64,000 nucleotides of DNA, taken from positions 1 through 64,000 of the forward strand of contig CANJMI010000019.1 of assembly GCA_947475525.1 (NCBI GenBank), given 5' to 3'. Below the pieces are notes generated by a model. It made no database searches, was not told where the DNA came from, and worked only from the letters and a program-made list of their open reading frames with translations. Positions 37,526-45,948 of the stretch are shown one piece after another (the first letter of the stretch is position 1; each line of letters begins with the position of its first letter). The stretch comes from Polyangiaceae bacterium. Lineage in GTDB: Bacteria; Myxococcota_A; Polyangia; Polyangiales; Polyangiaceae. The translations under genes were made by a program, and so were the position numbers.

Positions 37526-39865
37526 TCAGAGGATGATCTTCAAGCCGCGGTTCTCAAGCCAAATCGCTCCGCTGAGGAGCGCGGGACCCGCCACCCGTTC
37601 GACCCGGGTCGCCATGGAGTCGATCTTCGCGCCGCGGAGCGTAAATTCGAGATTCGGCGCGAGATCGATCTTCGCTCCGAGTGACATTTTCATGGTCAGC
37701 GCGAGCGAGGTTTCACGCTTGAGTCCGATGAACGTCGACATCTTCACGCCGATGAACGCCTCATTTTTCAGACCGAGGAAAGTCTCGGATTTTGCGCCAC
37801 CGTTGATCGCCGAATGGGTCTGCCAGAAGCTCTCGGATATCGCGCCGTCGACCGACACCTTCACGTCGCCTTCGTAGTGGCAGGTCGTGGAGCCGCTCAC
37901 CTTGTGGCTCAGGTTCCCGGCCACGAGCAGCGTCTCGTTGCCATCGACCGTTGTCGACTCGTTTCCGCCGACGTGGAGTGAACGATTCGCGGCCACGTCT
38001 ATCGCGAGATTTGCATCCAAGGTCTCGGTGACGTCGCCTACGACGTGAAGCTCAAGGACGCCTGAGACGTCCGTCATCTTGTTGCCGAGGACGGTGCTCT
38101 TCCAGAGCGCGTCGAAGTCGTAGTGCACGTCCCCAACGACATGCAGGTTCTTCATGCCGAGGAGCTCTATCGTGCTGTCGGCGACGACGTTGACGAGCCA
38201 GTTGGCGAAGTAGTTCTTCGTAACGTCACCCTGGACGTTTTCGGTGAGCGTCAGACCCACGTCGACGACCTGATGGCCACCGAAGTTGAAGTGCCCATGG
38301 CCCATCGTGCTGAGGATGGCGTTGAAGCCGTCGTTCACTACGCCGAGGTGCATCCAGCTCGTCTCGATCGGACACGAGATGTGCACGAACTGCCCACCGA
38401 GTTGATCTTCGATTTTGATAAGGTTGTTGTTGACCGTCTGGATGACGTTCTGCGTGTGATTCTTCGCGAGCACGGGGCTCGGCGTCTGCGCGTTCGGCAC
38501 CACCCCCGCGATCACTGGCCGATCCGGATCGCCGCCGAGGAACATCAGCGTGACCTCGGTGCCCTTGAGAAGCGGGAAGTGGAAGCCCTCGGCTCGCCCA
38601 CCGTAGGGCTGCTGTTGACGAACCCACGCGGACGCCATGCCATCGCCGAGATCGCTCTCGTCAAACATCATGCGCACCTTGTAGCGACCTTGGTCGTCCA
38701 GCTCGGCGTACGTCGTCCCAGCCTCACCGCACACGGTGGCGAGCTCGTAACTCGAGATGCGCGGCCAGGGTGTGCGCTCCGTCGGCGTGCGGTACGTGAC
38801 GTTCGCGGGGATCGCCGTAACCTCGCAGCTGTACTCCTTGTCGAGCTCAATCCCGAGGGCCTGTTTCACTTCGGGAAGGGCCGCCGCCTGATTTCCCTCG
38901 TGCGTGATCGCGGTCGCGAGGTATTTGCGGTTCAGGTCGGCGCGCGGATGGTCATCGAGGGTGAAGGTGCGCCCGGCGTGAAGGTGAAAGACCCGGCCGC
39001 GAGCGTGAAGGACTTTTTGTGAGGCTTGGAGCGCCTCGGCGCGGAACCGGGCAAACTGCGCGCCCTCGTGTGGCGTCACGAAGTGGTCGTCCCCGAAGCG
39101 GTTGATCGTGCCGAACGTCGCATTTGGCACGCGAGCTTCACCCCGGAGTTCGAGCGTGGGCTTCAGGTAGTCGTAGTCGTGGAGCGACACTGCGCCGGGC
39201 AGCGCGCGTGATTGTTGGCGAACGTACTCGAACGCCTCGAGGGCCATCGAGTCGCCTTCGGAGAGCGGCCGGTACTTCACCGCCCCGGGCCCGCCTACCC
39301 CATCGAAAGTCAGCCCGTCGACTACCACGAGGCGCTCTTCGTCGTCGCCTTGCTCGAAGTAATACGACATCCCCATCCGCTCGAGCCAGCGATGGAAAAA
39401 CGTGAGGTTGTCCTCCTTGTACTGCGCAACGTACTCGCGCGTCGGGTACTCGAGCTCGAGCGAAAAAGCGAACTGCGACGCCGCGAGGCCGCTCCAGCGG
39501 AGCACGTCGGTGAGGACCGATGGCACGGTGGCATTGGTCCACACGTTGCTGTGGCGCGTGAGCGTCAACTGCCAAAGTTGGGGCACGAGCACCACACGGA
39601 AAAGCATCTTCGTGCCGAACGCATGGACCAACTCCACCGAGGCCACCACGCCGTGGTAGCGGTACGGCGCGGCTTCGAAACCGAGCTGAAAACGAAGCGT
39701 CGCGCGAGCCATCAACGCCGCTTCTTCGTCGAAGGTCGGATCGCTCGTGAGAAAGCCAATCTCGAAGCGGTACGGCTCGGACAACGCCTCGTGTCCCCGG
39801 AAGCCAACGACTTCGAGATCCGCGGGTAGATGTTCCGAGGTGAGGCTAAAAATGTTGGTGCTCAT
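37526..39865 (-). CDS. vgrG: Type VI secretion spike protein VgrG
   Basis: 779 residues. Residues 1 to about 380 are the gp27-like base, with the EDNLTFFHRWLE segment at 151-162 typical of VgrG. Residues about 390-460 form the gp5 OB domain, with AWVRQQQPYGG (413-423) and GTEVTLMFLGGDPDRP. The remaining 310 residues are a repetitive beta/helix needle with alternating hydrophobic residues and no toxin domain that I can recognise. VgrG trimers form the puncturing tip of the T6SS tube and carry cargo. No hcp, tssB/C, tssM or clpV gene is present, so this is an orphan vgrG locus. Confidence 0.95.
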   Translation of the reverse strand: MSTNIFSLTSEHLPADLEVVGFRGHEALSEPYRFEIGFLTSDPTFDEEAALMARATLRFQLGFEAAPYRYHGVVASVELVHAFGTKMLFRVVLVPQLWQLTLTRHSNVWTNATVPSVLTDVLRWSGLAASQFAFSLELEYPTREYVAQYKEDNLTFFHRWLERMGMSYYFEQGDDEERLVVVDGLTFDGVGGPGAVKYRPLSEGDSMALEAFEYVRQQSRALPGAVSLHDYDYLKPTLELRGEARVPNATFGTINRFGDDHFVTPHEGAQFARFRAEALQASQKVLHARGRVFHLHAGRTFTLDDHPRADLNRKYLATAITHEGNQAAALPEVKQALGIELDKEYSCEVTAIPANVTYRTPTERTPWPRISSYELATVCGEAGTTYAELDDQGRYKVRMMFDESDLGDGMASAWVRQQQPYGGRAEGFHFPLLKGTEVTLMFLGGDPDRPVIAGVVPNAQTPSPVLAKNHTQNVIQTVNNNLIKIEDQLGGQFVHISCPIETSWMHLGVVNDGFNAILSTMGHGHFNFGGHQVVDVGLTLTENVQGDVTKNYFANWLVNVVADSTIELLGMKNLHVVGDVHYDFDALWKSTVLGNKMTDVSGVLELHVVGDVTETLDANLAIDVAANRSLHVGGNESTTVDGNETLLVAGNLSHKVSGSTTCHYEGDVKVSVDGAISESFWQTHSAINGGAKSETFLGLKNEAFIGVKMSTFIGLKRETSLALTMKMSLGAKIDLAPNLEFTLRGAKIDSMATRVERVAGPALLSGAIWLENRGLKIIL

Positions 39866-39934
39866 GCGAACAGCACCAATACAACGCGCTAAACGCCAAG
39901 AATTAAAGCCATTTCGCTCAGTCGAGCGAGGTTG

Positions 39935-40780
39935 TCAGGCGTCTCGCCACGCCGAGTCACCATGGGCTTCGAACCACGTTCGGTAGTGGGCGAAGAGTTC
40001 CGCGTAGCGCTCGGCGTCCGCGGGTTCGAGGCCGAAGCGTTCCCGCCAGCCGTTGTCGACTCGAAGCTCGGTCAGCGCGTCCGATACGCCGTAACGCGCC
40101 AACACCTCGCGACGCCGATCGGGAAAAGCCGAACACATTGCGCGGAGCGACGCGTACGCCTCGAGCGTGAGTGCCGGGGTCACTTCGGGCTCGGCGGCTG
40201 GGAGGGTCGCGAAAGAGCGGCGGAAGGGAAGCGGGTCGTCGGCGTTCACGTCGCTAGGCGCGGAGGGCGGCAGCGTTGGAATGGCGATGCTTACCGCGGT
40301 CGTCTCGGCCGGTAGCCTCGGAGCAAACGGCAACGGTGCGGCGCTGAAGCGCTCGGCGATCTCGGAAGGCGGCGGCACTGGCGTCTCGAGCACGGTGAAG
40401 TCCACCGGCTCTGCATGCTCATCCGCGAAGGGTGGAGCCGGCGCAACCTCGACGGGCGCAGGCGGCGGAGGAGTGAAAACCACGTTGGAGGGGGGTGGTC
40501 CTTCGACGACGCTCGTGGGCGAAATGACAGCGAAACGCCGAGACTCCCGCGTCTCGGTGAGCGACGCGTGCACGTAGCGAATCGTCTCCCACGAGGGTTC
40601 GTCGTCGACGCGTAGCGCCTCGCCGAGAACGACGAGCACCTCGCGCAGACGGCGCAGGTCATCGACCGGCACCTTCACCCCGCGGGGGAGCCGCTTGCGC
40701 CGAAAGTCCTCGAGCTCGCCGTCGTCGGTGGTGACGAGTGCGGAGAGGAGCATCGCCGCGATCTTTTGCTCGCGCTCCAT
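39935..40780 (-). CDS. Hypothetical protein upstream of vgrG, T6SS-linked C-terminal motif
   Basis: 281 residues from ATG 40780 (MEREQKIAAM); an earlier in-frame extension is basic and low-complexity, so it was trimmed. The N-terminal 100 residues are helical. A long Pro/Ala-rich disordered stretch (about 110-210) follows, then a C-terminal helical module: LTLEAYASLRAMC, RREVLARYGV, LRVDNGWRERFG and FAHYRTWFEAHG. I recall similar YASL...RYGV...W modules in proteins of myxobacterial T6SS islands, but cannot name the family. It lies 69 bases upstream of vgrG on the same strand and may be its first operon member. Confidence 0.65.
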   Translation of the reverse strand: MEREQKIAAMLLSALVTTDDGELEDFRRKRLPRGVKVPVDDLRRLREVLVVLGEALRVDDEPSWETIRYVHASLTETRESRRFAVISPTSVVEGPPPSNVVFTPPPPAPVEVAPAPPFADEHAEPVDFTVLETPVPPPSEIAERFSAAPLPFAPRLPAETTAVSIAIPTLPPSAPSDVNADDPLPFRRSFATLPAAEPEVTPALTLEAYASLRAMCSAFPDRRREVLARYGVSDALTELRVDNGWRERFGLEPADAERYAELFAHYRTWFEAHGDSAWRDA

Positions 40781-41087
40781 CACGTAAGGAAAGACGGTAG
40801 CGTGTCGATCGCGGGCAGGTAAGCCGAATCCGTCGGGAGCGCGCTCATCGGGGGCTCGGCGCGGGCGTGTCCGTTGCGCTCGGGCTACCTTGGTGTTGCG
40901 CGACGGGACGCCATGGGACAAAGTGGGCACCCGTGATGACCCTGATTCTCGACGCGTGTTGCTGTAGCGAGCCGCGACGCGCCACGGTGTAACGCCCTGG
41001 CACATTCGCGGCTCGCCAGAATCGTCTCTCCGAGAAACGCATCACCAACCATCGGCCCAATAGGCCGAATCACGAGGAGTTCATTCG
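40781..41087. other. Divergent intergenic region, hypothetical gene / peroxiredoxin
   Basis: 307 bases with no convincing gene. It contains two inverted repeats: gagccgcg (40969-40976) with cgcggctc (41007-41014), and the short-loop tcggcc/ggccga pair at 41052-41068. The rightward half should hold the peroxiredoxin promoter and the leftward half that of the vgrG unit. I could not assign -35/-10 boxes with confidence. Confidence 0.55.
41052..41079 (+). promoter_or_regulatory. Short inverted repeat plus Shine-Dalgarno before the peroxiredoxin gene
   Basis: tcggcc (41052-41057) and ggccga (41063-41068) flank a five-base spacer, immediately followed by gaggag (41074-41079), which lies eight bases before the ATG. 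The ribosome site is good. The palindrome could be an operator or a leader hairpin; no regulator is identifiable. Confidence 0.4.
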
Positions 41088-41726
41088 ATGTCCATTCGAC
41101 TTGGCGACACCGCACCTGATTTCACGGCACAAACAACGTTAGGCGAGGTCCACTTCCACGACTGGCTTGGGACGTCGTGGGGGGTCCTCTTCAGTCACCC
41201 GAAGGACTTCACCCCGGTTTGCACGACGGAGCTCGGCTACGTCGCCCGCATCAAGCCGGAGTTCGACCGCCGCAACGTCAAGGTGATCGGCCTCAGCGTC
41301 GACTCGGTCGAGTCGCACCTGAAGTGGGAGAAAGACATCGAGGAGACGCAGGGCACCGCCGTCAACTTCCCGATGATCGGGGACGCCGATCGCACGGTCG
41401 CGAACCTCTACGACATGATCCACCCGAACGCGAATGACACGCTGACGGTGCGCTCGGTGTTCATCATCGGCCCGGACAAGAAGGTGAAGCTCTCGCTGAC
41501 CTACCCCGCGTCGACCGGCCGCAACTTCGACGAACTCTTGCGCGTGATCGACTCGCTGCAGCTGACGGCGTACCAAAAGGTCGCGACCCCAGCGAACTGG
41601 AAGAACGGCGAGGACGTCATCATTGTTCCGTCGCTCTCCAACGACGACGCAAAGCAGCTCTTCCCCGAGGGCTGGGACGAGAAGAAGCCGTACCTTCGCC
41701 TCGTCAAACAGCCCACGGCGAAGTGA
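41088..41726 (+). CDS. 1-Cys peroxiredoxin (Prx6-type)
   Basis: 212 residues. The peroxidatic cysteine is in HPKDFTPVCTTELG (Cys45), within the Prx6 consensus. The C-terminal extension (WKNGEDVIIVPSLSNDDAKQLFP region) is that of Prx6/Prx1 rather than AhpC, and no resolving cysteine follows. It detoxifies hydrogen peroxide and lipid hydroperoxides in the cytoplasm. Its GTGA overlap with the next gene means the stop and the next start share bases, so the next protein is probably made only when this one is translated. Confidence 0.95.
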   Translation: MSIRLGDTAPDFTAQTTLGEVHFHDWLGTSWGVLFSHPKDFTPVCTTELGYVARIKPEFDRRNVKVIGLSVDSVESHLKWEKDIEETQGTAVNFPMIGDADRTVANLYDMIHPNANDTLTVRSVFIIGPDKKVKLSLTYPASTGRNFDELLRVIDSLQLTAYQKVATPANWKNGEDVIIVPSLSNDDAKQLFPEGWDEKKPYLRLVKQPTAK

Positions 41727-42568
41727 CACGAACGCGCTTGCATCGACCGACGCGGCTCGCCTTCGTGTGGGCCGCGTCGTTGTTGTTTGCGTGCACCGAG
41801 AGCGCCGAAGCTCCAGGCACAAGCGCATCGTGCGACGTGCTTTTCGGCGCGCCAAACGCACACACGGGCCTCGACGAGGCACGCTGTCAGCCCCGTTGTG
41901 CATGCGGCGGAGTCGAGTTTGCGCCGCCGGTCTACGACGCGGCGTTCGTCGCAAAGCTCCTCACCGACTGGGTGCTCGAACAACCCTACGCGAACGTCGA
42001 CGCGGATCCGTATGCCGCTCCAGCGCCGGTTACCGAAGGCCCCGATGCCGTATGCGCGCTCGTACCCGGAACGGCGGCCGGAACAGGCGCGCGCCCGTAT
42101 GCACTCGTCACGTATGAATCCGAGACGGAAGCGCGTGCGGCCGGCGGTCATGTCACCCACTTCGGCGCCTGCGGTGTGTGCTCGCCGCTCGTCAATCTCG
42201 GCGTGTACATCCGTGAGCCGGACCTCACGGGGCCGGTTCGAGCATGCGGGCTCACGTCAAAAGACGCGGCGTCGAACATCGCTTGCTTGAGTGCGCTTGG
42301 CTTCGACGAACCGTGCGCGCAGATCTGGTACTGGAACACCCGCAACACCCGCGCGGCGTGCCTCGCTCCGTGCCTCGCCGCGTTGAATGCGCCCTACCAC
42401 GACGAGAACGGCCAATTGAACGCGTGCCTCGCGTGCGACGAGAAAGAGAGCGGCGCGGTCTTCAAAGCCGTAGCCGGTCGAACCCGCCGCAACTCAGGGC
42501 TGCCCAACGCCATGTGCCGCCCGTGCAGCGAAGTGCGACCGCTCGTACACGATTACCCGCACGAGTAA
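41723..42568 (+). CDS. Cys-rich predicted lipoprotein coupled to the peroxiredoxin
   Basis: 281 residues from GTG 41723, inside the peroxiredoxin stop overlap. The N-terminus is basic, then a hydrophobic stretch ending in LLFAC suggests a lipoprotein. The mature part has about 17 cysteines, many in pairs (RCQPRCACGG, HFGACGVCSP, LNACLACDEK, NAMCRPCSE), which in the periplasm would form disulfides or bind metal. No family recognised. Translational coupling to a peroxidase hints at an oxidative-stress or redox role outside the membrane; that is inference. Confidence 0.75.
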   Translation: MTRTRLHRPTRLAFVWAASLLFACTESAEAPGTSASCDVLFGAPNAHTGLDEARCQPRCACGGVEFAPPVYDAAFVAKLLTDWVLEQPYANVDADPYAAPAPVTEGPDAVCALVPGTAAGTGARPYALVTYESETEARAAGGHVTHFGACGVCSPLVNLGVYIREPDLTGPVRACGLTSKDAASNIACLSALGFDEPCAQIWYWNTRNTRAACLAPCLAALNAPYHDENGQLNACLACDEKESGAVFKAVAGRTRRNSGLPNAMCRPCSEVRPLVHDYPHE

Positions 42569-42599
42569 CGCGGCGCCGCCTCAACCGAGCGACGCCGCG
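42569..42599. terminator. Possible hairpin between convergent genes
   Basis: cgcggcg (42569-42575) can pair with cgccgcg (42593-42599) in the 60-base gap between two convergent genes. There is no T-run after either arm, so this would be an incomplete or Rho-assisted terminator at best. Confidence 0.25.
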
Positions 42600-42628
42600 A
42601 ACGACCGAGCGAGGAGTTCAGCCGTGGT

Positions 42629-43279
42629 TCACTTGCACGGAGCGGAAGTCGCCCCGATGTGGTCACAGTGAACGTCCGGAACGGTCGTTGCGACCGTAAG
42701 GTGGTAGAGGCGGCAAGCGAGGCTATCCCCGCTCGTCACGTTCGTGTTGTAAGGGACCGTGTCCTTGAACGTCTTGCACTCGGTTTGGCAGGCTGCCAGG
42801 GTCGCGTACTTGCTCGCGCAAGCCTCGAGGGCGATGGCACAGAAGCCATCGCAATCGGCGCCACAGACGCCCGCGCCGCCGGGGCCCGCGTGCTCGCAGT
42901 GGGTGTTCGCGTCCATCTTCGCTGCGCCCGCATGGTAGGTACGGCAGCCGACGGTGTTGCCGGACATGTCGCTCGCCTTGCCCTCGGGCAGTCCGGCGCA
43001 GCTCGCGACGCACATGGCGTGGTCACCGTATTGCGCGTTCGGGCCGGTGCAGTTTGCGGTGACAGCGTCGCAGTATGCCTCGCACGTCGTCGCGCCACCC
43101 GACCCGCCCATGCCGCCACCCGTCGCGGTGGTGCTGGTCGTCACGCTGGTCGAGGTAACCGCTGTCGAAGTAACTGCGGTCGCGCCCGCTGTGGTAGCGC
43201 TCGTGTCATCCGAGCTGCACGCCACAGCAACGAGGCCAGAGGACATTACTAAACCCACGATCGTTTTCGAATAATTCAT
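42629..43279 (-). CDS. Secreted Cys-rich protein with two internal repeats
   Basis: 216 residues. MNYSKTIVGLVMSSGLVAVAC is a lipoprotein signal; the ATG at 43279 sits at a better distance from GGAG than the one at 43285. After a Thr/Ser/Gly linker come two related units of about 75 residues, each with CxxxC (CEAYC; CDGFC), more cysteines, a CR(T/L)YH motif and a (H)C(D/E)H ending (CEHAGPGG; CDHIGAT). Such repeats look disulfide-knotted or metal binding. Family name unknown to me. It is a separate leftward gene, convergent with the previous one. Confidence 0.78.
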   Translation of the reverse strand: MNYSKTIVGLVMSSGLVAVACSSDDTSATTAGATAVTSTAVTSTSVTTSTTATGGGMGGSGGATTCEAYCDAVTANCTGPNAQYGDHAMCVASCAGLPEGKASDMSGNTVGCRTYHAGAAKMDANTHCEHAGPGGAGVCGADCDGFCAIALEACASKYATLAACQTECKTFKDTVPYNTNVTSGDSLACRLYHLTVATTVPDVHCDHIGATSAPCK

Positions 43280-43403
43280 TCTCATCGTCTCCACTGTAGT
43301 GTTGACCGCTTTTCTAGCGAAAGAAAGCGGCCACTGCAAAGGGAGTTGCGAACCTGAGGCTGCGCACGCCCGCGCCTTTGCGGTGGCCGCGGCGCGCCGG
43401 CAT

Positions 43404-43877
43404 TCAGGGCATGCAGACCAGGCCGCAGGGGCCGACTTCGTCTTTCGTGGGGCGGATTAGGCAGTCGAAAACGGCCTTGTGCAACGCGATTCCCTCGGGC
43501 TGGAGCGTCTGGCAATTAACCACGCACGCTTCGTCGGCGCATGCGTCGTAACAATCGGAGTAGGCGGTACACGCGGCGCTCGCTGTGCACGCCGCGACGG
43601 GGGCCGCGCAGCAGCCTCCGGCCTTGGACTCGGCCTCGAAACAGGCCGCGCAGCCCGCTTGGGACGGCGCACCGTAGTCAACGCCACCGTCATCGCATGA
43701 TGGGACGGTCGAGCCGCCGCCGCCCGTCCCCGCGCCTCCGGTTCCGCCGCCGCCCGCGCCCGTGCCTCCGGTTCCGGTGGCCCCGCTCGACGTCGCCGAT
43801 TCGGAACCGCTGCATGCCAGGAGTGCCGCGGAGAGTACAAGCGACGAGGTGGTGACGAGGTGTTTCAAGGCTGACAC
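43404..43877 (-). CDS. Small Cys-rich lipoprotein
   Basis: 157 residues. The signal MSALKHLVTTSSLVLSAALLAC ends in a lipobox. A Gly/Ser/Thr/Ala linker of about 35 residues is followed by a mature part with about 14 cysteines in patterns such as GCAACFE, GGCCAAPVAAC and YDACADEACVVNC. These fit a disulfide-rich extracellular module seen in many myxobacterial surface proteins. Function unknown. It is separated from the neighbouring lipoproteins by gaps of over 75 bases and may be expressed alone. Confidence 0.78.
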   Translation of the reverse strand: MSALKHLVTTSSLVLSAALLACSGSESATSSGATGTGGTGAGGGGTGGAGTGGGGSTVPSCDDGGVDYGAPSQAGCAACFEAESKAGGCCAAPVAACTASAACTAYSDCYDACADEACVVNCQTLQPEGIALHKAVFDCLIRPTKDEVGPCGLVCMP

Positions 43878-43956
43878 CGTCGCACGCGCGAGCTTCGCTG
43901 CCTATGCCCGAAAAATAGGCCCCGGCGGGATTACCCGTTCTACCCGCCGCCCGCAG

Positions 43957-45072
43957 TCACGGCGTGCACGCGACGACGTTTGCTTCATCACCTGTGAATT
44001 CCTTGATCTCGGCGAGATTCTGCGGCTGTTGGATGCGCTGCCAAATCGCCGCGTCGTCGATCCCGAGCTTGGCGTGGGGCGCCGCAACGGCAGTCCAAAA
44101 GTTGCCACGTGCCCACGAGAAGCGCACGAACTTCTGCCACGCGGGGTTCGCCTTCCATTGGCTATAAAACGCAGGGTAGTTTTGGCGCGCGATGCGCAGG
44201 TAGATCTGCAGGTACAGAAGATGGGCCGCCACGCCATCCCGGTAGGACGCGGTCGACTGCAACTGGTCGACGACACTCACCGCGCAAGCGAGGCCATTGA
44301 TGTATGCCGTCAGCTCATCGGCGAGGAAGATGAAGTCGTACGTTCCCTGCTCGCCCGTGAGGTAGGTTGAATCGTAGTTGTCCGTGACGCTGCCGCCTTG
44401 CGTCACCGCAGCGAGGATTTCATCGCGCGGAAAGAATTCGAGCTTCGGGGCGATGACTTCGAGGTTCTCGCCCATGAAGAAGAGGTGCTTGCCGGAGAGA
44501 CCGAGTGCCTGCTCAAAATCGTAGCCGTGCGTCTCTTCGTGGCAGGCGGTGTCGACCGCCTCCATCATGCCGTCCCAGCTCGACATGCTGTAATAGTCGG
44601 GCAGGTCGTTGGTGAGCCAGGGGTCACCCTTCATCGCATCGAGCACGACCCAACCATTGTGGTAGCGCCGGTCGAGCGTGCTCAGCATCGTGGCCAGCCA
44701 GTTCTTCGAGCTGTAGCCGTTTTCGAGATCTGCGAGCGCGGCGTTTGGGTTGTAGCCTTCGGTGTAACAACCGTTGCCACCGATGCCGCCCGAGCCGCCG
44801 CTTCCGTTGCCACCGATGCCACCCGCGCCGCCGCTTCCGCTGCCGCTGCTAGCGACGCTGCTGCCGCTGGCAGCCACGCCCGAGCCGCTGGCGGTAGAAG
44901 TCGCATGCGACGCGCTAGGGCTCCCGGCGCCGTTCGAGCCAGGCCCAGTAGACGGCTCGACGCCATCGTCTGAGCCCATCGCGGCGTCGCGTTCAGGTCC
45001 ATGAAGGGCGCATGCCGATAGCGAACTTACCAGCAAAAATGCAGCAATTGACGCTCGTTGTGGCCTGCTCAT
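43957..45072 (-). CDS. Lipoprotein with HEETH zinc-metalloprotease motif
   Basis: 371 residues from ATG 45072. MSRPQRASIAAFLLVSSLSAC is a lipoprotein signal. A long Ser/Gly/Ala linker runs to about residue 100. The mature domain has HEETH at 178-182, in the context AVDTACHEETHGYDFE, matching the HExxH zinc-protease signature, and ADELTAYINGL at 251-261, where Glu253 could be the third zinc ligand. The rest is mostly helical. It may therefore be a surface zinc peptidase, but sequence similarity to a known family was not recognised and the active site needs structural support. Confidence 0.72.
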   Translation of the reverse strand: MSRPQRASIAAFLLVSSLSACALHGPERDAAMGSDDGVEPSTGPGSNGAGSPSASHATSTASGSGVAASGSSVASSGSGSGGAGGIGGNGSGGSGGIGGNGCYTEGYNPNAALADLENGYSSKNWLATMLSTLDRRYHNGWVVLDAMKGDPWLTNDLPDYYSMSSWDGMMEAVDTACHEETHGYDFEQALGLSGKHLFFMGENLEVIAPKLEFFPRDEILAAVTQGGSVTDNYDSTYLTGEQGTYDFIFLADELTAYINGLACAVSVVDQLQSTASYRDGVAAHLLYLQIYLRIARQNYPAFYSQWKANPAWQKFVRFSWARGNFWTAVAAPHAKLGIDDAAIWQRIQQPQNLAEIKEFTGDEANVVACTP

Positions 45073-45272
45073 AGGATCCTTCTTTGGGGCTAGCCAGAAA
45101 CAAACCGGCCAGCCGGCCTGCATTCTTTACGGTGCTTCGGCGCGTGTCAAGTGGGCTGCGTCGGCGACGGATTCAAGACCAAGCTCGGCATGAGCCGGCC
45201 TGCGTCGATGTGCAGTCCGTAATCCGCGCGGATTGCAACTGGAGCGGCGGTATCGGCGCGAGGTGCTGACTC

Positions 45273-45917
45273 TCAGTTTCCGGGCGTCACGCTCACGCCG
45301 TCTGGCCCGATGTCCACGGGCGCGCCGAAACTTTGGAGAACGAGTCGTTCGTGGCGCGGTCCGTTCGAGACGTCGCGTTGCACCATGCCGACGTTCGGAC
45401 AGTAGGATGCCGCGACCGAGAATGGCACATCCCCGCTGCGGCTCTCGGCGGTCTCGACGCAGCCGCTGAAGGTGCCCGCGGGGACCGTGACCGTCGCATC
45501 GATGCGCCGCACTTCGACCCAACTTTGATGCGCGCCACGCCATCGGCGACCGACTTCGAGTGGTGCTTGCAGCAGGTAGCTCGAACCGTGCTCGCCAAAC
45601 GTGAGGACCCCGTCGGTCGCGTACTCGAACGCGTTGCTGCCTCCCGGCAGGACCCAAGCGCCATGGCGTTCATCGGTCCGTTCGATCCGGACGGACAAGA
45701 GGCCGTTTTCGCCGCCATCGGTGTGAAACTCGTAATGGTAGAGTTGACCCGCAACGAGCGGCAAGAAGGGCTCGAGGGCGGTCCCTGACGAGAGCGAGCG
45801 AGGAGCGGGCGTCGCACTTCGGCTCGGTGTCGCTCGTGGAGGTGGCAGCGGGCTCCCGCACGCGAGCGCCGTCGTCGCGGTCAGCGCGGCCAGGAACCCT
45901 GACGTCAGCAGTTTCAT
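45273..45917 (-). CDS. Predicted lipoprotein, beta-rich
   Basis: 214 residues. MKLLTSGFLAALTATTALAC is a lipoprotein signal, followed by a Pro/Ser/Thr linker. The rest (from about residue 50) is a beta-rich domain: LVAGQLYHYEF, SVRIERT, GVLTFGEH, RIDATVTVPAGTF and CVETAESRS. This resembles domains that hold or read out hydrophobic molecules, though no family is assigned. Two cysteines in the body could pair. Its start lies 31 bases downstream of the sigma factor stop, on the same strand, so the three may be co-transcribed. Confidence 0.72.
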   Translation of the reverse strand: MKLLTSGFLAALTATTALACGSPLPPPRATPSRSATPAPRSLSSGTALEPFLPLVAGQLYHYEFHTDGGENGLLSVRIERTDERHGAWVLPGGSNAFEYATDGVLTFGEHGSSYLLQAPLEVGRRWRGAHQSWVEVRRIDATVTVPAGTFSGCVETAESRSGDVPFSVAASYCPNVGMVQRDVSNGPRHERLVLQSFGAPVDIGPDGVSVTPGN

Positions 45918-45948
45918 TGTTGCGAGCTCCGAGATTTCGGCATGCCGA

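Noticed and set aside
40781-41005. N-terminal extension of the hypothetical gene upstream of vgrG
   Set aside because: The extension is basic and low-complexity, with no ribosome site, while MEREQKIAAM at 40780 starts a coherent helix.
45123-45272. A possible gene in the gap between the HEETH lipoprotein and the next lipoprotein
   Set aside because: Frames there are short, Arg-rich, and lack ribosome sites or family features; it looks like a spacer.
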